Notes: generated from the letters alone by a model not told the origin. DNA of 64,000 nucleotides from Gemmata sp. (GCA_025055115.1 JANWYJ010000026.1:36118-100117), one strand, 5' to 3'; positions 44,174-55,064 are shown, counted from the first letter of the stretch. Numbers and translations: made by a program.

Positions 44174-46657
44174 ATGGTTTGCAATCGCCTCGCCATCGTG
44201 CTTCTGGCGGTGTCTGTCCCCGTCGCAACCGCGCAAGGGCAGCCGCAGCCGCGAACAGCCGCCGATGCTGAGGGCATCGAATTTTTTGAGAAGAAAATCC
44301 GCCCGGTGCTGGTGAAGCATTGCTACGCCTGCCACAGCGCAGAAGCGAAGAAACTCAAAGGCGAACTCCGACTCGACAGCCGCGAGGGAATCCGCCGCGG
44401 CGGCTTGAGCGGCCCGGCGCTTGTGCCCGGTGATCCGGCCAAAAGCCTGCTCATTCAATCTATCCGCCATGCCGACGGCGTCGAAGCTATGCCGCCCAAG
44501 GAGAAACTCCCAGCGGAGGTCATCGCCGACTTTGAAACGTGGGTGAAGATGGGCGCACCCGATCCGCGTGATGGCAGCGTGACCAGCGGCCGCATGAGTA
44601 TCGAGCAAGCCCAGCACTTTTGGTCGTTCCGGCCGGTGGTACGTCCCGCGGTGCCCAATGGCGGCCAGAGCAACCCGATCGACAACTTCATCGAGGCCAA
44701 GCTCCGCGACAAAGGACTGAAGCCTTCCCCGCCAGCCGACAAACGCACCCTCCTCCGACGCGCAACCTACGACCTCACCGGCTTACCGCCAACTCCTGAA
44801 GAGATTGACGCTTTCTTGAAAGACGATTCCCCCCACGCCTTCGCCAAAGTCGTTGATCGCCTGTTGGCTTCCCCCGCGTATGGCGAACGCTGGGGCCGGC
44901 ATTGGATGGATGTGATCCGCTACGCCGATACCGCCGGCGACAACTCGGATTATCCCATCCCGCAAATGTACAAATACCGCAACTGGATTATCGACGCGTT
45001 CAACCGCGATCTCCCCTACGACGAATTCATTCGCCACCAAATCGCCGGCGATCTGTTGCCCTACACCGATGAAGCCGATCGTTACGCGAAAATCATTGCC
45101 ACCGGCTATCTGGCGAACAGCAAACGCTTCGGCTCTTACGAAGATGCCCGCTACCCGTGGCATTTGACGTATGAGGATCAGATCGACAATCTCGGTCGCA
45201 CGTTCCTGGCCCTGACGATCCACTGTTGCCGCTGCCACGATCACAAATTCGACCCTCTGACGCAGCACGATTACTACGCTCTTTATGGCTTCTTCAGCAG
45301 TACCCGCTATCCGCGGCCCGGCATTGAGTTAGACAAAGTGCAACGCGATTTCGTCCCCCTGGCTCCTCCCGAAGTGGTTGCGGCCGTCGACCAACAACGG
45401 GCCGCTCAGCAACGGGAACTCGATGCTCGCGTCCAGAACCTGGAGGCCGAAAAGAAAGCCGCTGAGAAGAAGTTGATCGAGGCCGAAAAAATCGCCAACG
45501 AAGACGAGAAGAAGGCCACCATTGCCGAACTCAACAAGCAGATCACCAACTACAAGCAGAAAATTAAGGCGGCCCAGAAGGCCAGTGAAGATTTCGCCCG
45601 TGCGCCGTTGCCCTACGAAACCGCGTATGCTGTCGCGGAAGGGAAAAATGAGGGGAAAAAGCGAGTCGGCAACGTGTGCGTGCAGATCAAAGGCGACCCG
45701 GAGCGGCTCGGGCCGGAGGTTCCGCGGCGGTTTCTCGAAGTTCTTGGCGGCCAACGACTTCCCGAAACCGAAAAGGGGAGCGGCCGACTTTATCTGGCCA
45801 ACTGGATCGCCGATGCGAAAAACCCGCTGACGGCCCGGGTCATGGTCAATCGCATCTGGCAATACCACTTCGGCAAAGGGATTGTTCCCACCGCAAGCAA
45901 CTTCGGTGTCCTCGGGTTGCCTCCCACCCATCCGGAACTGCTCGATTGGCTGGCGAGCGAATTCGTCGAACGTCGCTGGAGCATCAAAGCGCTGCACCGG
46001 CTCATCATGCTGTCGCGCACCTATCAACAGGCCAGCACCGACAATCCCGCCAACGCCCGCATCGACCCCACCAACGAATTCCTCTGGAAGTTCGACCGGC
46101 GGCGATTGGATGCCGAAAGCCTGCGCGATACTCTGTTGGCCATCGGCGGCAACCTCGACTGCGAACCCGGTGGCCCCCACCCCTTCCCCGATCCTCGCAC
46201 ATGGAACTTCACCCAACACAACCCCTTCAAAGCGGTCTATGAGACGAATAAACGCAGTGTTTATGTGATGACGCAACGCTTCCAACGCCACCCGTTCTTC
46301 GGTCTGTTCGACGGAGCCGACACCAACGCCAGCACCGAACGCCGCATCACCAGCACCACCCCTCTCCAAGCCCTCTACCTGATGAACGACCCCTTCGTTC
46401 ACGCCCAAGCGAAGCAATTCACGCAACGTATCCTCGCCGCAACCGACGACGACACACAACGTATTCGGCGAGCTTACGAATCGCTGTACGGGCGATTACC
46501 GTCGGACGAAGAAATTCGCGCCGCACGCGAATATCTCGCAACCGTTACCCAGCAACTCACGAAAACCGGTACACCCGCTGACCAACTTCCGGTCAAGGCC
46601 TGGCAAAGCCTGACGCGGGCTTTGTTCCTCAGTAACGAGTTCATCTACATTGACTGA
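44174..46657 (+). CDS. Secreted planctomycete cytochrome protein (PSCyt1-DUF1549-DUF1553)
   Basis: An 827-residue exported protein with a signal peptide (MVCNRLAIVLLAVSVPVATA). PSCyt1 carries the heme motif CYACH. DUF1549 follows (GERWGRHWMDVIRYADTAGD, CCRCHDHKFDPL). The middle differs from the copy at 8482: instead of a beta-sandwich it has a charged coiled coil (about 400-475, EKKAAEKKLIEAEKIANEDE). DUF1553 ends the protein (NRIWQYHFGKGIVPTASNFG). A DUF1501 gene follows after 81 bases on the same strand, the standard pairing for this family. Confidence 0.88.
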   Translation: MVCNRLAIVLLAVSVPVATAQGQPQPRTAADAEGIEFFEKKIRPVLVKHCYACHSAEAKKLKGELRLDSREGIRRGGLSGPALVPGDPAKSLLIQSIRHADGVEAMPPKEKLPAEVIADFETWVKMGAPDPRDGSVTSGRMSIEQAQHFWSFRPVVRPAVPNGGQSNPIDNFIEAKLRDKGLKPSPPADKRTLLRRATYDLTGLPPTPEEIDAFLKDDSPHAFAKVVDRLLASPAYGERWGRHWMDVIRYADTAGDNSDYPIPQMYKYRNWIIDAFNRDLPYDEFIRHQIAGDLLPYTDEADRYAKIIATGYLANSKRFGSYEDARYPWHLTYEDQIDNLGRTFLALTIHCCRCHDHKFDPLTQHDYYALYGFFSSTRYPRPGIELDKVQRDFVPLAPPEVVAAVDQQRAAQQRELDARVQNLEAEKKAAEKKLIEAEKIANEDEKKATIAELNKQITNYKQKIKAAQKASEDFARAPLPYETAYAVAEGKNEGKKRVGNVCVQIKGDPERLGPEVPRRFLEVLGGQRLPETEKGSGRLYLANWIADAKNPLTARVMVNRIWQYHFGKGIVPTASNFGVLGLPPTHPELLDWLASEFVERRWSIKALHRLIMLSRTYQQASTDNPANARIDPTNEFLWKFDRRRLDAESLRDTLLAIGGNLDCEPGGPHPFPDPRTWNFTQHNPFKAVYETNKRSVYVMTQRFQRHPFFGLFDGADTNASTERRITSTTPLQALYLMNDPFVHAQAKQFTQRILAATDDDTQRIRRAYESLYGRLPSDEEIRAAREYLATVTQQLTKTGTPADQLPVKAWQSLTRALFLSNEFIYID

Positions 46658-46738
46658 ACGCTCAAGAAATCGGCGGCCTCTGCTGCCCACGCACAACCAC
46701 CACACACCCCTGGGGCATAGAACTGAGGGATTTGACCC

Positions 46739-48133
46739 ATGGCGTTCCATCCACGACCGAACCGTCGCGTGGCGATTCGTTCCATGCTGGGGGCATCACT
46801 GGCGCCGGCGATTCTGGCAGACCTATTCTCGGCCGGAGCTGCCGATGCGCATCGCTCAATCGACCCACTAGCCCCGAAAAAGCCGCATTTTGAACCGAAG
46901 GCCAAGCGGGTGATCTGGCTTTTCTCCACCGGTGGTGTCTCGCAAATGGACACCTTCGACCCCAAGCCGAAGCTGTTCGCGGCGGATGGCAAAACCCTCG
47001 GCGTCGGTGGCGGGCTGTCACTGGAACAACGGCCATTGCTGAAACCCCGCTGGGCGTTCCAACCCGGCGGCCGATGCGGTACGGAAGTGAGCGATCTATT
47101 CCCACACATCCGGGAGCGGATGGACGACATTTGCCTCATTCGCTCCATGAGTACCGATAACAACGAACACTTCCAAGCGACACTGGCCATTCACACCGGC
47201 TCGTTCTTCGCGGCCCGCCCCAGCATCGGCAGTTGGATCAGCTACGGGCTGGGTACCGAGAACCGGAACCTACCATCGTTTGTGGTCATCGCCCCTCATC
47301 TGCCCTACGCCGGAACACAAATTTTCGATAACGACTTCCTACCGGCCTATCACCAGGGCACTCGCGTCATCCCCGGGAAAGATCCGGTGCCCAATGTGAA
47401 GCGACAAGCCGACACAGCCGATTTGCAGAAATTGGAATTGGGCTTCGCCGCGGCTCTCAACCAGAAACACTTGCAGCAACATGGTCACGACGACCAACTC
47501 GCCGCCCGCATGCGGACCTTCGAAACTGCATTCCAGATGCAATTCGAAGCGCCGGAAGCCTTCGATATTTCCCGTGAAACGGAAGCCACCCTGCGACTGT
47601 ATGGGATCAAGAAAGGCGATACGGAAAGTTTCGGCTGGCAATGCCTCATCGCCCGGCGGCTGGCCGAACGCGGTGTTCGTTTCATCGAATTGATCGACAG
47701 CAGCTCATCCAACAATTGGGATTCCCACTCCGACATGGCCCAGCACGAACCGCTCGCCCAAAAGATCGACCAACCCATCGCCGGACTGCTCCAAGACCTC
47801 AAGCACCGCGGCATGCTCGAAGACACAATCGTAGTTTGGACAACCGAATTCGGTCGCACCCCGGGGCAAGACGGCCCCAAAGGCCGCGGCCATCACCCGG
47901 CCTGCTTCTCGTCGTGGGTTGCCGGCGGCGGTTTTAAGGGCGGAATCGTCTATGGAAAAACGGACGAAATCTCAGCGACCGTGGCCGAAAACAAAGTGCA
48001 TGTCCACGATTTTCACGCCACGATCTTGCACCAACTGGGGCTCGACCACGAAAAGCTCACCTATCGGCATGCTGGCCGCGACTTCCGCCTCACCGACGTG
48101 TACGGGGAGGTGGTCCACGGCTTGCTGAAGTGA
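46739..48133 (+). CDS. DUF1501-family secreted protein
   Basis: A 464-residue member of DUF1501, related in fold to alkaline phosphatases and sulfatases. The N-terminus (NRRVAIRSMLGASLAPAILADLF) is a Tat-like signal with a twin Arg. Metal-ligand-like blocks are visible: VIWLFSTGGVSQMDTFDPKP, SNNWDSHSDM, and VVWTTEFGRTPGQDG with RGHHPACFS. It pairs with the upstream DUF1549/1553 gene, and such pairs are common in planctomycetes, possibly for polysaccharide breakdown. The substrate is unknown. Confidence 0.88.
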   Translation: MAFHPRPNRRVAIRSMLGASLAPAILADLFSAGAADAHRSIDPLAPKKPHFEPKAKRVIWLFSTGGVSQMDTFDPKPKLFAADGKTLGVGGGLSLEQRPLLKPRWAFQPGGRCGTEVSDLFPHIRERMDDICLIRSMSTDNNEHFQATLAIHTGSFFAARPSIGSWISYGLGTENRNLPSFVVIAPHLPYAGTQIFDNDFLPAYHQGTRVIPGKDPVPNVKRQADTADLQKLELGFAAALNQKHLQQHGHDDQLAARMRTFETAFQMQFEAPEAFDISRETEATLRLYGIKKGDTESFGWQCLIARRLAERGVRFIELIDSSSSNNWDSHSDMAQHEPLAQKIDQPIAGLLQDLKHRGMLEDTIVVWTTEFGRTPGQDGPKGRGHHPACFSSWVAGGGFKGGIVYGKTDEISATVAENKVHVHDFHATILHQLGLDHEKLTYRHAGRDFRLTDVYGEVVHGLLK

Positions 48134-48144
48134 CAGTGGCCCCA

Positions 48145-48900
48145 TCAGCCACGACCGACGTAGGGCATCTTCGTCGCCAAGACAGTCATGAACAGCACGT
48201 TCGCCTCCAGCGGCAGGCTAGCCATGTAAACCACGGCCCGGGCCACGCATTCCACGTCGATCGTCGGTTCCACGGCGATTCGGCCATCGGCTTGGAGAAC
48301 GCCGTCTTTCATCTTCGCGGTCATATCGGTGGCGGCATTACCAATGTCGATCTGACCACAGGCGATGTCGAATTCACGGCCATCGAGAGCGGCCGATTTC
48401 GTCAGGCCGGTGATTGCGTGTTTCGTTGCGGTATATGGTGCCGAGCGCAGCCGGGGAACGTGCGCTGAGATCGAACCGTTGTTGATGATCCGCCCACCTC
48501 GCGGCGTTTGCGACTTCATGACGCGAAACGCCTCGCGCAGACACAAAAACGCCCCCGTCAGGTTCACATCGACGATTGTCCGCCACTTCTCCAGACTGAA
48601 TTCCTCCAGCGGCACCGGTGGCGAACCCACCCCGGCATTGTTGAAGAGCAGATCGACCCGGCCAAACCGCCTGACGGTTGTCGCGAAGAGCGTGCGCACA
48701 GCGTCTTCATTCGTCACATCGGTTGGCACGCACAGCACAGGCGCTGCAGAGGGTGCAAGGGCCGCGGTTTCGGCGAGGGCGTCGGGGCGTCGCCCGGCCA
48801 GCACCACCGACCAGCCGTCGCAGGCCAACGCCACAGCGGTGGCCCGGCCGATCCCGGAGCCGGCCCCGGTGACAATCGCGATTTTGTTGGTCAGATTCAT
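48145..48900 (-). CDS. Short-chain dehydrogenase/reductase
   Basis: A 251-residue classical SDR, starting at the ATG at 48900. The cofactor loop is [14 protein letters not shown], followed by LAGRRPD, which fits [29 protein letters not shown] and [11 protein letters not shown] (Tyr-Lys) complete the active site. Substrate unknown. The gene follows acs by 26 bases on the same strand and is convergent with DUF1501 at 12 bases. Confidence 0.87.
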   Translation of the reverse strand: MNLTNKIAIVTGAGSGIGRATAVALACDGWSVVLAGRRPDALAETAALAPSAAPVLCVPTDVTNEDAVRTLFATTVRRFGRVDLLFNNAGVGSPPVPLEEFSLEKWRTIVDVNLTGAFLCLREAFRVMKSQTPRGGRIINNGSISAHVPRLRSAPYTATKHAITGLTKSAALDGREFDIACGQIDIGNAATDMTAKMKDGVLQADGRIAVEPTIDVECVARAVVYMASLPLEANVLFMTVLATKMPYVGRG

Positions 48901-48926
48901 GATGATGATTGTGAACAATCGGTGCG

Positions 48927-50873
48927 TCACTCTTCCTCTTCGCGTAACTTGGCCAGCACGCTGTAATCTTCGAGCGTGGTGGTGTCGCCGGTCGATGGTC
49001 GGCCGGCTGCGATGTCGCGGAGCAGTCGCCGCATGATTTTGCCGCTGCGGGTTTTTGGTAGCGCCTCGGTGAAGCGGATGTCGTCGGGGCGGGCCAAGGC
49101 TCCAATCTGGTGGGCCACGTGGGCTTGGAGTTCTTTTTTCAGCTCGTCACTGGGTGCCTGCCCCTGTTTGAGTGTGACGAAACAGCAGATGGCTTCGCCT
49201 TTGAGGTCGTCGGGGCGGCCGACCACGGCTGCTTCCGCAACTTTGGGATGGTGAACCAGAGCACTTTCAATCTCCATCGTGCTGAGTCGATGGCCACTGA
49301 CGTTGAGCACATCATCGACACGCCCCATCACCCAAATGTAGCCGTCTTCGTCTTTGCGTGCGCCATCGGCGGTGAAGTACACACCCGGGTAGTGGCTCCA
49401 ATAGGTTTGTCGGAAGCGTTCGTCGTCGCCGAAGATCGTGCGCATCATGCTGGGCCAGGGGCGTTTGATGACGAGAAAGCCCCCGGTGTTGGGTGGAACG
49501 GGGTTTCCTTGCTTATCGACCACATCGGCGATGATTCCCGGTAGTGGTTGGGTAGCACTGCCGGGTTTGGTGGGCACTGCCCCGGGCAGCGGAGCAATCA
49601 TGATCGCTCCGGTTTCGGTCTGCCACCAAGTATCGACGATTGGGCAGCGGCCACCGCCGATATGCGTGTGGTACCACATCCACGCCTCGGGGTTGATAGG
49701 TTCGCCCACCGTGCCAAGCAGCCGCAGTGAGCTGAGGTTATGCGCTTTGGGATGATGATCACCCCATTTGATGAAGGCCCGGATCGCCGTCGGGGCAGTG
49801 TAGAACACCGTGACACGGTATTTCTCGATGATTTCCCAGAAACGGTCTTCCTTGGGATGATTGGGCGCGCCTTCATACATCACGACGGTGGTAGCATTGG
49901 CCAGTGGACCATAGACGATATAGCTATGGCCGGTTACCCAGCCGACATCCGCCGTACACCAGTAAATGTCGCTGTCTTTGATGTCGAAAACCCATTTGTG
50001 GGTCAGTGACGCGCCGAGGAGATAACCCCCGGTGGTGTGGAGAACCCCCTTGGGTTTGCCAGTACTGCCGCTGGTGTAGAGAATGAATAGCGGATGTTCG
50101 CTATCGAGGGGTTCCGCGGGGCAATCAGCGCTCATATCGGCGACCAGATCATGCCACCAAATGTCGCGGTCCGGCTTCATATCCACGGCAACGTTGCAGC
50201 GGTTGAAGACGATACATTTCTCCACCGACGGCGACTTGGCCAATGCTTCATCCACGTTCGCTTTCAGAGGAACCACCTTACCGCGCCGCCACCCCCCATC
50301 GGCGGTGATGATGAGCTTGCTGTGGGCGTCGTTATTGCGGTCGGCCACGGCATCCGCGGAAAATCCCCCGAACACGACGGAATGTGTCGCGCCGATGCGG
50401 GCACAGGCCAGCATGGCAATCACCGCTTCAGGAATCATCGGCATGTAAATCGTGACCCGGTCGCCCTTGCGGATGCCCAACGCTTTGAGACCATTAGCAA
50501 AACGGCATACTTCATGGTGCAGGTGGTGGTAGGTGAGGGTGCGGGAGTCGCCCGGTTCGCCCTCCCAGAGAATCGCGGCCTTATTGCCGCGGGTCGCTAA
50601 ATGCCGGTCGAGGCAGTTGTAGCTCGCGTTGATCTGCCCACCGACGAACCACTGGGCATGCGGGGCACGACTCCAATCGAGAACTTGATGCCAGGGCTTA
50701 AACCAATCCAGGGATTTGGCTTGTTCGGCCCAAAAACCATCAGGATCGAGCTTGGCCCATTCGGCTAGCCGGTCACGTTCGGTCGCGTTGACATGGGCTT
50801 GAGCCACAAATTCTCGGGGCGGGGGGAAGAGGCGGGTTTCTTTTAGCACGCTGGTAATCGTTTTGTCACTCAT
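48927..50873 (-). CDS. acs: Acetyl-coenzyme A synthetase
   Basis: A 648-residue AMP-forming acetate:CoA ligase of the expected length. The P-loop-like motif is [11 protein letters not shown], with [21 protein letters not shown] and [16 protein letters not shown] as typical acetyl-CoA synthetase segments. The C-terminal domain has [20 protein letters not shown], and the catalytic, acetylation-regulated Lys is in [13 protein letters not shown]. It activates acetate for central metabolism. An SDR gene follows by 26 bases and may be co-transcribed. Confidence 0.96.
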   Translation of the reverse strand: MSDKTITSVLKETRLFPPPREFVAQAHVNATERDRLAEWAKLDPDGFWAEQAKSLDWFKPWHQVLDWSRAPHAQWFVGGQINASYNCLDRHLATRGNKAAILWEGEPGDSRTLTYHHLHHEVCRFANGLKALGIRKGDRVTIYMPMIPEAVIAMLACARIGATHSVVFGGFSADAVADRNNDAHSKLIITADGGWRRGKVVPLKANVDEALAKSPSVEKCIVFNRCNVAVDMKPDRDIWWHDLVADMSADCPAEPLDSEHPLFILYTSGSTGKPKGVLHTTGGYLLGASLTHKWVFDIKDSDIYWCTADVGWVTGHSYIVYGPLANATTVVMYEGAPNHPKEDRFWEIIEKYRVTVFYTAPTAIRAFIKWGDHHPKAHNLSSLRLLGTVGEPINPEAWMWYHTHIGGGRCPIVDTWWQTETGAIMIAPLPGAVPTKPGSATQPLPGIIADVVDKQGNPVPPNTGGFLVIKRPWPSMMRTIFGDDERFRQTYWSHYPGVYFTADGARKDEDGYIWVMGRVDDVLNVSGHRLSTMEIESALVHHPKVAEAAVVGRPDDLKGEAICCFVTLKQGQAPSDELKKELQAHVAHQIGALARPDDIRFTEALPKTRSGKIMRRLLRDIAAGRPSTGDTTTLEDYSVLAKLREEEE

Positions 50874-50986
50874 GGCTTGCAGGTCCTAGGATCAGCCGGT
50901 CAACGGCCCGGGGGGAGAGATACTTACTGTTGGGATCGGTATAACACACGGCGTGCCGGTCACCAAGTAGGAAGGATGCAGGTTCC

Positions 50987-51868
50987 ATGGCGAAAAATAC
51001 CTTTACGATCGCGGCGGTCCAAATGCAGATCAGCCCCAACCGGGAAGAGAACCTCAGCAAAGCCGAGGCTGCCATTGCGGAAGCCGCCCAACGCGGCGCG
51101 GAAATCGTTTGCCTGCCGGAATTGTTCACGGGCTATTACTTCTGTCAGAAAGAAGACACCGCCTATTTTGATTGGGCCGAGCCGATTCCCGGCCCCAGTG
51201 AAGCCCGGCTGCGGGCCGCCGCCCAAGCGAACCGCGTTGTGGTCATCGGTTCACTTTTTGAGAAACGCATGCCGGGTGTCTACCACAACACAGCCACCGT
51301 CCACAACGCAGAGGGGCAGCTTGTCGGCATCTACCGCAAAATGCACATCCCCGACGATCCGCTATATCTGGAAAAGTTTTACTTCACTCCAGGCGATTTG
51401 GGCTTCCAAGTCTTTCCCACCGCAGCGGCCAAGATCGGTACGCTCATTTGCTGGGACCAATGGTATCCGGAAGCGGCCCGACTGACAGCACTGCGGGGGG
51501 CCGAGGTCATTTTCTACCCCACGGCGATTGGCTGGCACCCGCGGGAGAAAGCCGAATGGGGCGAAGCCCAACACCATGCTTGGAAACATAGCATGGTGGG
51601 GCATGCGATTGCCAACGGCACCTATGTTTGTGCCGTCAATCGCGTGGGCCGCGAAGTGATTGTCGGCGAAGGATTGGAGTTTTGGGGGCGATCCTTTGTC
51701 TGCGATCCGTTTGGCCGCATTGTGGCCGAAGCCGGCGATCAGAAGGATGAGATTCTTGTCGTTACCTGTGACCGTCGGTTGATGGAGGAAGTGCGCCGGA
51801 ATTGGCCGTTTTTCCGCGACCGCCGCATCGACGCTTACGCCGACATTACCAAGCGAGTGGTCGATTAG
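50987..51868 (+). CDS. aguB: N-carbamoylputrescine amidase-like nitrilase-family hydrolase
   Basis: A 293-residue carbon-nitrogen hydrolase. The triad is Glu45 (CLPELFTGYYFCQ), Lys118 (YRKMHIPDDP) and Cys155 (LICWDQWYPEAARL). The blocks FCQ...YFDWAEPIPGP, WHPREKAEWGEAQHHAW and HAIANGTYVCAVNRVG are those of AguB, which converts N-carbamoylputrescine to putrescine in the agmatine route. The usual partner, agmatine deiminase, is not in the window. Start chosen at the ATG after AAGGATGCAGG. Confident in the family, less so in the exact substrate. Confidence 0.88.
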   Translation: MAKNTFTIAAVQMQISPNREENLSKAEAAIAEAAQRGAEIVCLPELFTGYYFCQKEDTAYFDWAEPIPGPSEARLRAAAQANRVVVIGSLFEKRMPGVYHNTATVHNAEGQLVGIYRKMHIPDDPLYLEKFYFTPGDLGFQVFPTAAAKIGTLICWDQWYPEAARLTALRGAEVIFYPTAIGWHPREKAEWGEAQHHAWKHSMVGHAIANGTYVCAVNRVGREVIVGEGLEFWGRSFVCDPFGRIVAEAGDQKDEILVVTCDRRLMEEVRRNWPFFRDRRIDAYADITKRVVD

Positions 51869-52167
51869 GGTCGTGAAAGGTTGTTGGCCAACATTGCTGA
51901 TGTGGCTGAAAAAACCTAATTCCGCCGGCTTATCTGACAGTTGGCCCTGTGTTTCTCCGGCTGATCTCACAGTTAACCCCGTGGATGTGGGTGAGCGGTG
52001 GCGAAGTTGCTGAAAAAACGTGATTTTTCGGGCTTATCGCGGGTTTTGGAACAGCTTGCGGGATCGGTTCATCCATTCCTCGCACCACCGTCCGCGAAGA
52101 AACAGGCCCCCGGGCTCCCATCCTCAACCGTACCTCAGCCCTGATGCCAAGCTGCACTGCGGGGGGG
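51869..52167. other. Convergent gap with nested repeats
   Basis: About 300 bp between convergent genes, with no credible gene. It carries the nested repeats listed at 51905-52044 and no clear hairpin. Confidence 0.5.
51905..52044. repeat. Nested direct repeats after the nitrilase-family gene
   Basis: GCTGAAAAAAC begins copies at 51905 and 52009 (offset 104), continuing with similar CGGCTTATC or CGGGCTTATC. Between them CCGGCT-ATCT-ACAGTT occurs at 51925 and 51957 (offset 32). Confidence 0.7.
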
Positions 52168-53088
52168 TCAGGGGGGAGGCAGGGTCCGGTAGCGGGGCTT
52201 TTCTCCAGGGGGTTGGCCGTTGAGTTGGCGCACGAGCCACGCTAAGCCATCGAGATTATCGGCCAGACGCTCGGCCACATCGTCGTGGGTGTGGCCCAAA
52301 ATGCCAATCGGGCCGGTATAACCAATGTCACGAATGGCGGAGAGAAATTTGAGGTCCAGTTCCCCACTGCCCACGGGCATGATTTTCTTCCCCATTTTGT
52401 GCCCATCCTTGACGCAGCCATTGATGTTGATGGCATACAAGTATGGATGCATCTTTTTGAGTATTTCGGGAAAGCGATCGAATTGTTCATGACCATGATG
52501 AAGATTGTAAACAATGCCGATGTTTTTCAACTTCAGCGACTCGATAATGGCGATCTGATTTTCCGGTTCCCCGAACCAGCCACCGTGGTTGTACAGCCCG
52601 ACGCTACAGCCTAGTTTGGCCGCGGCGGTGGCAATCGGTTCGATGGTTTGGGCGGCCGTGGTCACTTTCTCCGTGGGTGTTGTTGGGGTGGGATCACTCA
52701 GGGTCACCCACAATTGCGGTTTCACCTCGTGTTTTTTGATGGCAGCGAGGATCACCTCGGCGTCTTTGTTGAGCTGTGCAGGAAACCAGACAGCGGTCAG
52801 TTCAATGTTAGCTTCTTTCAGGAGGCGAATTTCTTCGTCGAAGGTTGGCAGATGTTCGCTGCGCCAATCGTAGGCATATTTCTTGAAGCCCAATTCTTGC
52901 AGCATGGCGACCCGTTGGGCGGGTGTTCGCTTCTTCGCATCAAACGGGACAATGCACCAGGCTACGAGATTGTCGCGGGCATACAGTTCAACGGCTTTGG
53001 GTGGGGCTTTCTGGGGCGGGGTCGGTTGGGAGCCGAGCACTAGAAGGAGTGTCGTCACCCATCCGAGCAAGAAACTCAGGTGTGTCAT
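52168..53088 (-). CDS. Secreted xylose isomerase-like TIM-barrel protein
   Basis: A 306-residue protein with a signal peptide (THLSFLLGWVTTLLLVLGSQ) and the fold of sugar phosphate isomerases/epimerases. Blocks such as RVAMLQELGFKKYAYDW, NIELTAVWFP, VGLYNHGGWFGEPEN, IGIVYNLHHGHEQFDRFPEIL and INGCVKDGHKMGKKI map to successive barrel strands, with acidic and His residues that could bind a metal. An exported location is common among planctomycete relatives, and points to sugar metabolism outside the cytoplasm. Substrate unknown. Confidence 0.8.
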   Translation of the reverse strand: MTHLSFLLGWVTTLLLVLGSQPTPPQKAPPKAVELYARDNLVAWCIVPFDAKKRTPAQRVAMLQELGFKKYAYDWRSEHLPTFDEEIRLLKEANIELTAVWFPAQLNKDAEVILAAIKKHEVKPQLWVTLSDPTPTTPTEKVTTAAQTIEPIATAAAKLGCSVGLYNHGGWFGEPENQIAIIESLKLKNIGIVYNLHHGHEQFDRFPEILKKMHPYLYAININGCVKDGHKMGKKIMPVGSGELDLKFLSAIRDIGYTGPIGILGHTHDDVAERLADNLDGLAWLVRQLNGQPPGEKPRYRTLPPP

Positions 53089-53179
53089 AACTCATCACGG
53101 GGAACGGTGCCCTGGTATTGCTGACTAGTTACGGCCATTATCCCCGTGAGGCTAGCGGGAAGGAAAGGAAGAAATGCCG

Positions 53180-55057
53180 TTATTGAATCGCTGGGGTTGC
53201 AGGGCGCGGATCGACGAGCTTCCAGACCGCCACGGGCACGTGATTGGCAAGTGTGACCAATTGTTGACCATCGGGGCTGAAGGCAATGGCGCGTACACCG
53301 CGTCCCCCCAATTCGAGCCGTTGAATGTGGCGACCTGTGCTGGTTTCCCACAGCCACACGTAGCCATCTGGCGTCCCAGCGGCTAACCGTGAACCATCGG
53401 GGGAGAACGTCAGGCATGTGATCGGCCGCTCAAAGCCGCTGATCGACCGTAGCAACTCGCGCAGCCGCAAATCCCATACTTGAATCGTGCCACTGAAGCC
53501 TACGGCGAGGTAATGACCATCGGCCGAGAAAGCCAAGGTTGTGATCGGCCGCTTCAAGACGGAAAGGGCGTAGCGCTGTTCGCCTGTTTGGCTATCCAGT
53601 AGCGCCACCTTGTTACCCACGCTGCGCACGTTCGAGGTAAGACCGACCGCCAACGCGCGGCCATCGGGGGCCGCAGCCATAGCGGTCACGAACAGATCAT
53701 CGAATGTGCGAACCAATCGTTGTTCTCCGCTGACACTATCCCAAATCGTGACACGGCGATGCTGAGGCCGGGGATCGACCACCGCAATCCATGCCGCATC
53801 GGGGGCCGCCACCCACGATTTCGCATCGGTTGGCCGAGCGTTGATCGCCAGATGTTCGCCACCATCGGGCAGAGTGCGGACCAACACGCAATCATCCCGT
53901 TCGCCCCGCAGAGTGAGCAGGAAGCGCTTGTCTCGCGAGAAGAGGGCCAAGTCATCGGGAGATCGTCGCGGGTAGAAACTCGATTCGCTGAGTTTACCCT
54001 GCTTGTTCCAGCGGACCAACAATCGGGCATTGGCCACCCACACTTCCTCACCCGTTGGTGAAAACGTCACATCGCGGAAGTTCGCGGCGGGCGGTCCGGT
54101 CCACAGTGGCTGACGATCGACAGCGAGTATCCGTTCGATATCGACCGTTTCGATCCCGGCGAAGACGACCGCAGATTTGCCACTGGCTAAGGCAGTCGGC
54201 TTTGTGGAAGCGGGCCGCAGCAGTTGGACATCGCCATGCTTAATATCAACGCGTGCGGATTCCGGACTGGCTGAGGAAACGATGAAGTTGCCATTGCGGG
54301 CCAACACCTCGGCGACGCTGGTAGAAATCACCAGTGGTTCCCCCTGGCGGGGGCTGGGAATAGTCGCCGACAGTTGGCCGGAGGCGAGATAGAAGCGTGC
54401 GCGCCGAGCCACGCCGTGAGCTTCCGCCGTGAAGCGCACAAGAGTGTCGGATTCGATTTCCAGGCGGGTTTGGTCCTGAAGCAACTCGATGACAGCCAGG
54501 CTGTCGTCGCTGCCGGTACGGAGTGTGAAACCGGGAGGCAGTTCGTGCCCTTCTTCCGCCGCAATTGTTTCTCCCGAGGGTGAAACCAACTCGACCGAAC
54601 CACTTTTGTGAATCAACTTAGCCGACGCGAGTTCGCTACCGGATGAAAGCGGCACGGTGCGGGGGAAGCGGTCGGCCACGCTGATGGCGACGAAAAGCGC
54701 TGCGGCGCAAGTGAGCAACCCTGCGACGATCCACCGGAAACGGCGCGCAGATGGGATTGGAGGGGCGGCATGGGGCGTATGGGCCAACACCCACGCCGGA
54801 GGGGTTGCCGTAATGATTTGTTGCAACACCGCGTGCGCCATTCGTTCGGCGCGTTCTTTTTCGATGGCGCGCAGGGTTGGTTCGGTGAGGTCCCAGCCGC
54901 GACGCAAAGCGCGCAATTCCGCCTCCAGTTCCAGCATCATCAGAAATTGCGCTTCTGCGCCCGGGTCGTTAGCGAGCAAGCAATCAAGCTCCTGCGCTGC
55001 GGCTTCGGTCAGGTGGCCATCGAGGAGTTGTGTGGTCAGTTCGGCGATGCGGTTCAT
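53180..55057 (-). CDS. FecR-like domain fused to WD40 repeats, membrane-anchored partner of an ECF sigma factor
   Basis: A 625-residue protein. The N-terminal 80 residues are helical with the pattern of anti-sigma and FecR proteins (LLDGHLTEAAAQELDCLLANDP). One transmembrane helix follows (RWIVAGLLTCAAALFVAISVA). The next part is FecR-like (GSVELVSPSGETI, LRTGSDDSLAVIELL, EVLARNGNFIVSSA). The C-terminal 320 residues form WD40-like beta-propeller blades (ITTLAFSADGHYLAVG, ITCLTFSPDGSRLAAG, VRAIAFSPDGQQLVTL). It follows the ECF sigma gene by 7 bases. Direct anti-sigma action is inferred from position. Confidence 0.8.
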   Translation of the reverse strand: MNRIAELTTQLLDGHLTEAAAQELDCLLANDPGAEAQFLMMLELEAELRALRRGWDLTEPTLRAIEKERAERMAHAVLQQIITATPPAWVLAHTPHAAPPIPSARRFRWIVAGLLTCAAALFVAISVADRFPRTVPLSSGSELASAKLIHKSGSVELVSPSGETIAAEEGHELPPGFTLRTGSDDSLAVIELLQDQTRLEIESDTLVRFTAEAHGVARRARFYLASGQLSATIPSPRQGEPLVISTSVAEVLARNGNFIVSSASPESARVDIKHGDVQLLRPASTKPTALASGKSAVVFAGIETVDIERILAVDRQPLWTGPPAANFRDVTFSPTGEEVWVANARLLVRWNKQGKLSESSFYPRRSPDDLALFSRDKRFLLTLRGERDDCVLVRTLPDGGEHLAINARPTDAKSWVAAPDAAWIAVVDPRPQHRRVTIWDSVSGEQRLVRTFDDLFVTAMAAAPDGRALAVGLTSNVRSVGNKVALLDSQTGEQRYALSVLKRPITTLAFSADGHYLAVGFSGTIQVWDLRLRELLRSISGFERPITCLTFSPDGSRLAAGTPDGYVWLWETSTGRHIQRLELGGRGVRAIAFSPDGQQLVTLANHVPVAVWKLVDPRPATPAIQ

Positions 55058-55064
55058 GGGCTGT

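Noticed and set aside
44030..44617. A 195-residue minus-strand open frame overlapping the DUF1549 gene start
   Set aside because: It covers the signal peptide and heme motif of the real plus-strand gene and resembles no known protein.
45329..46459. A 376-residue open frame on the minus strand inside the DUF1549 gene
   Set aside because: It is antisense to a well-supported secreted cytochrome protein and is explained by the G+C-rich codon bias.
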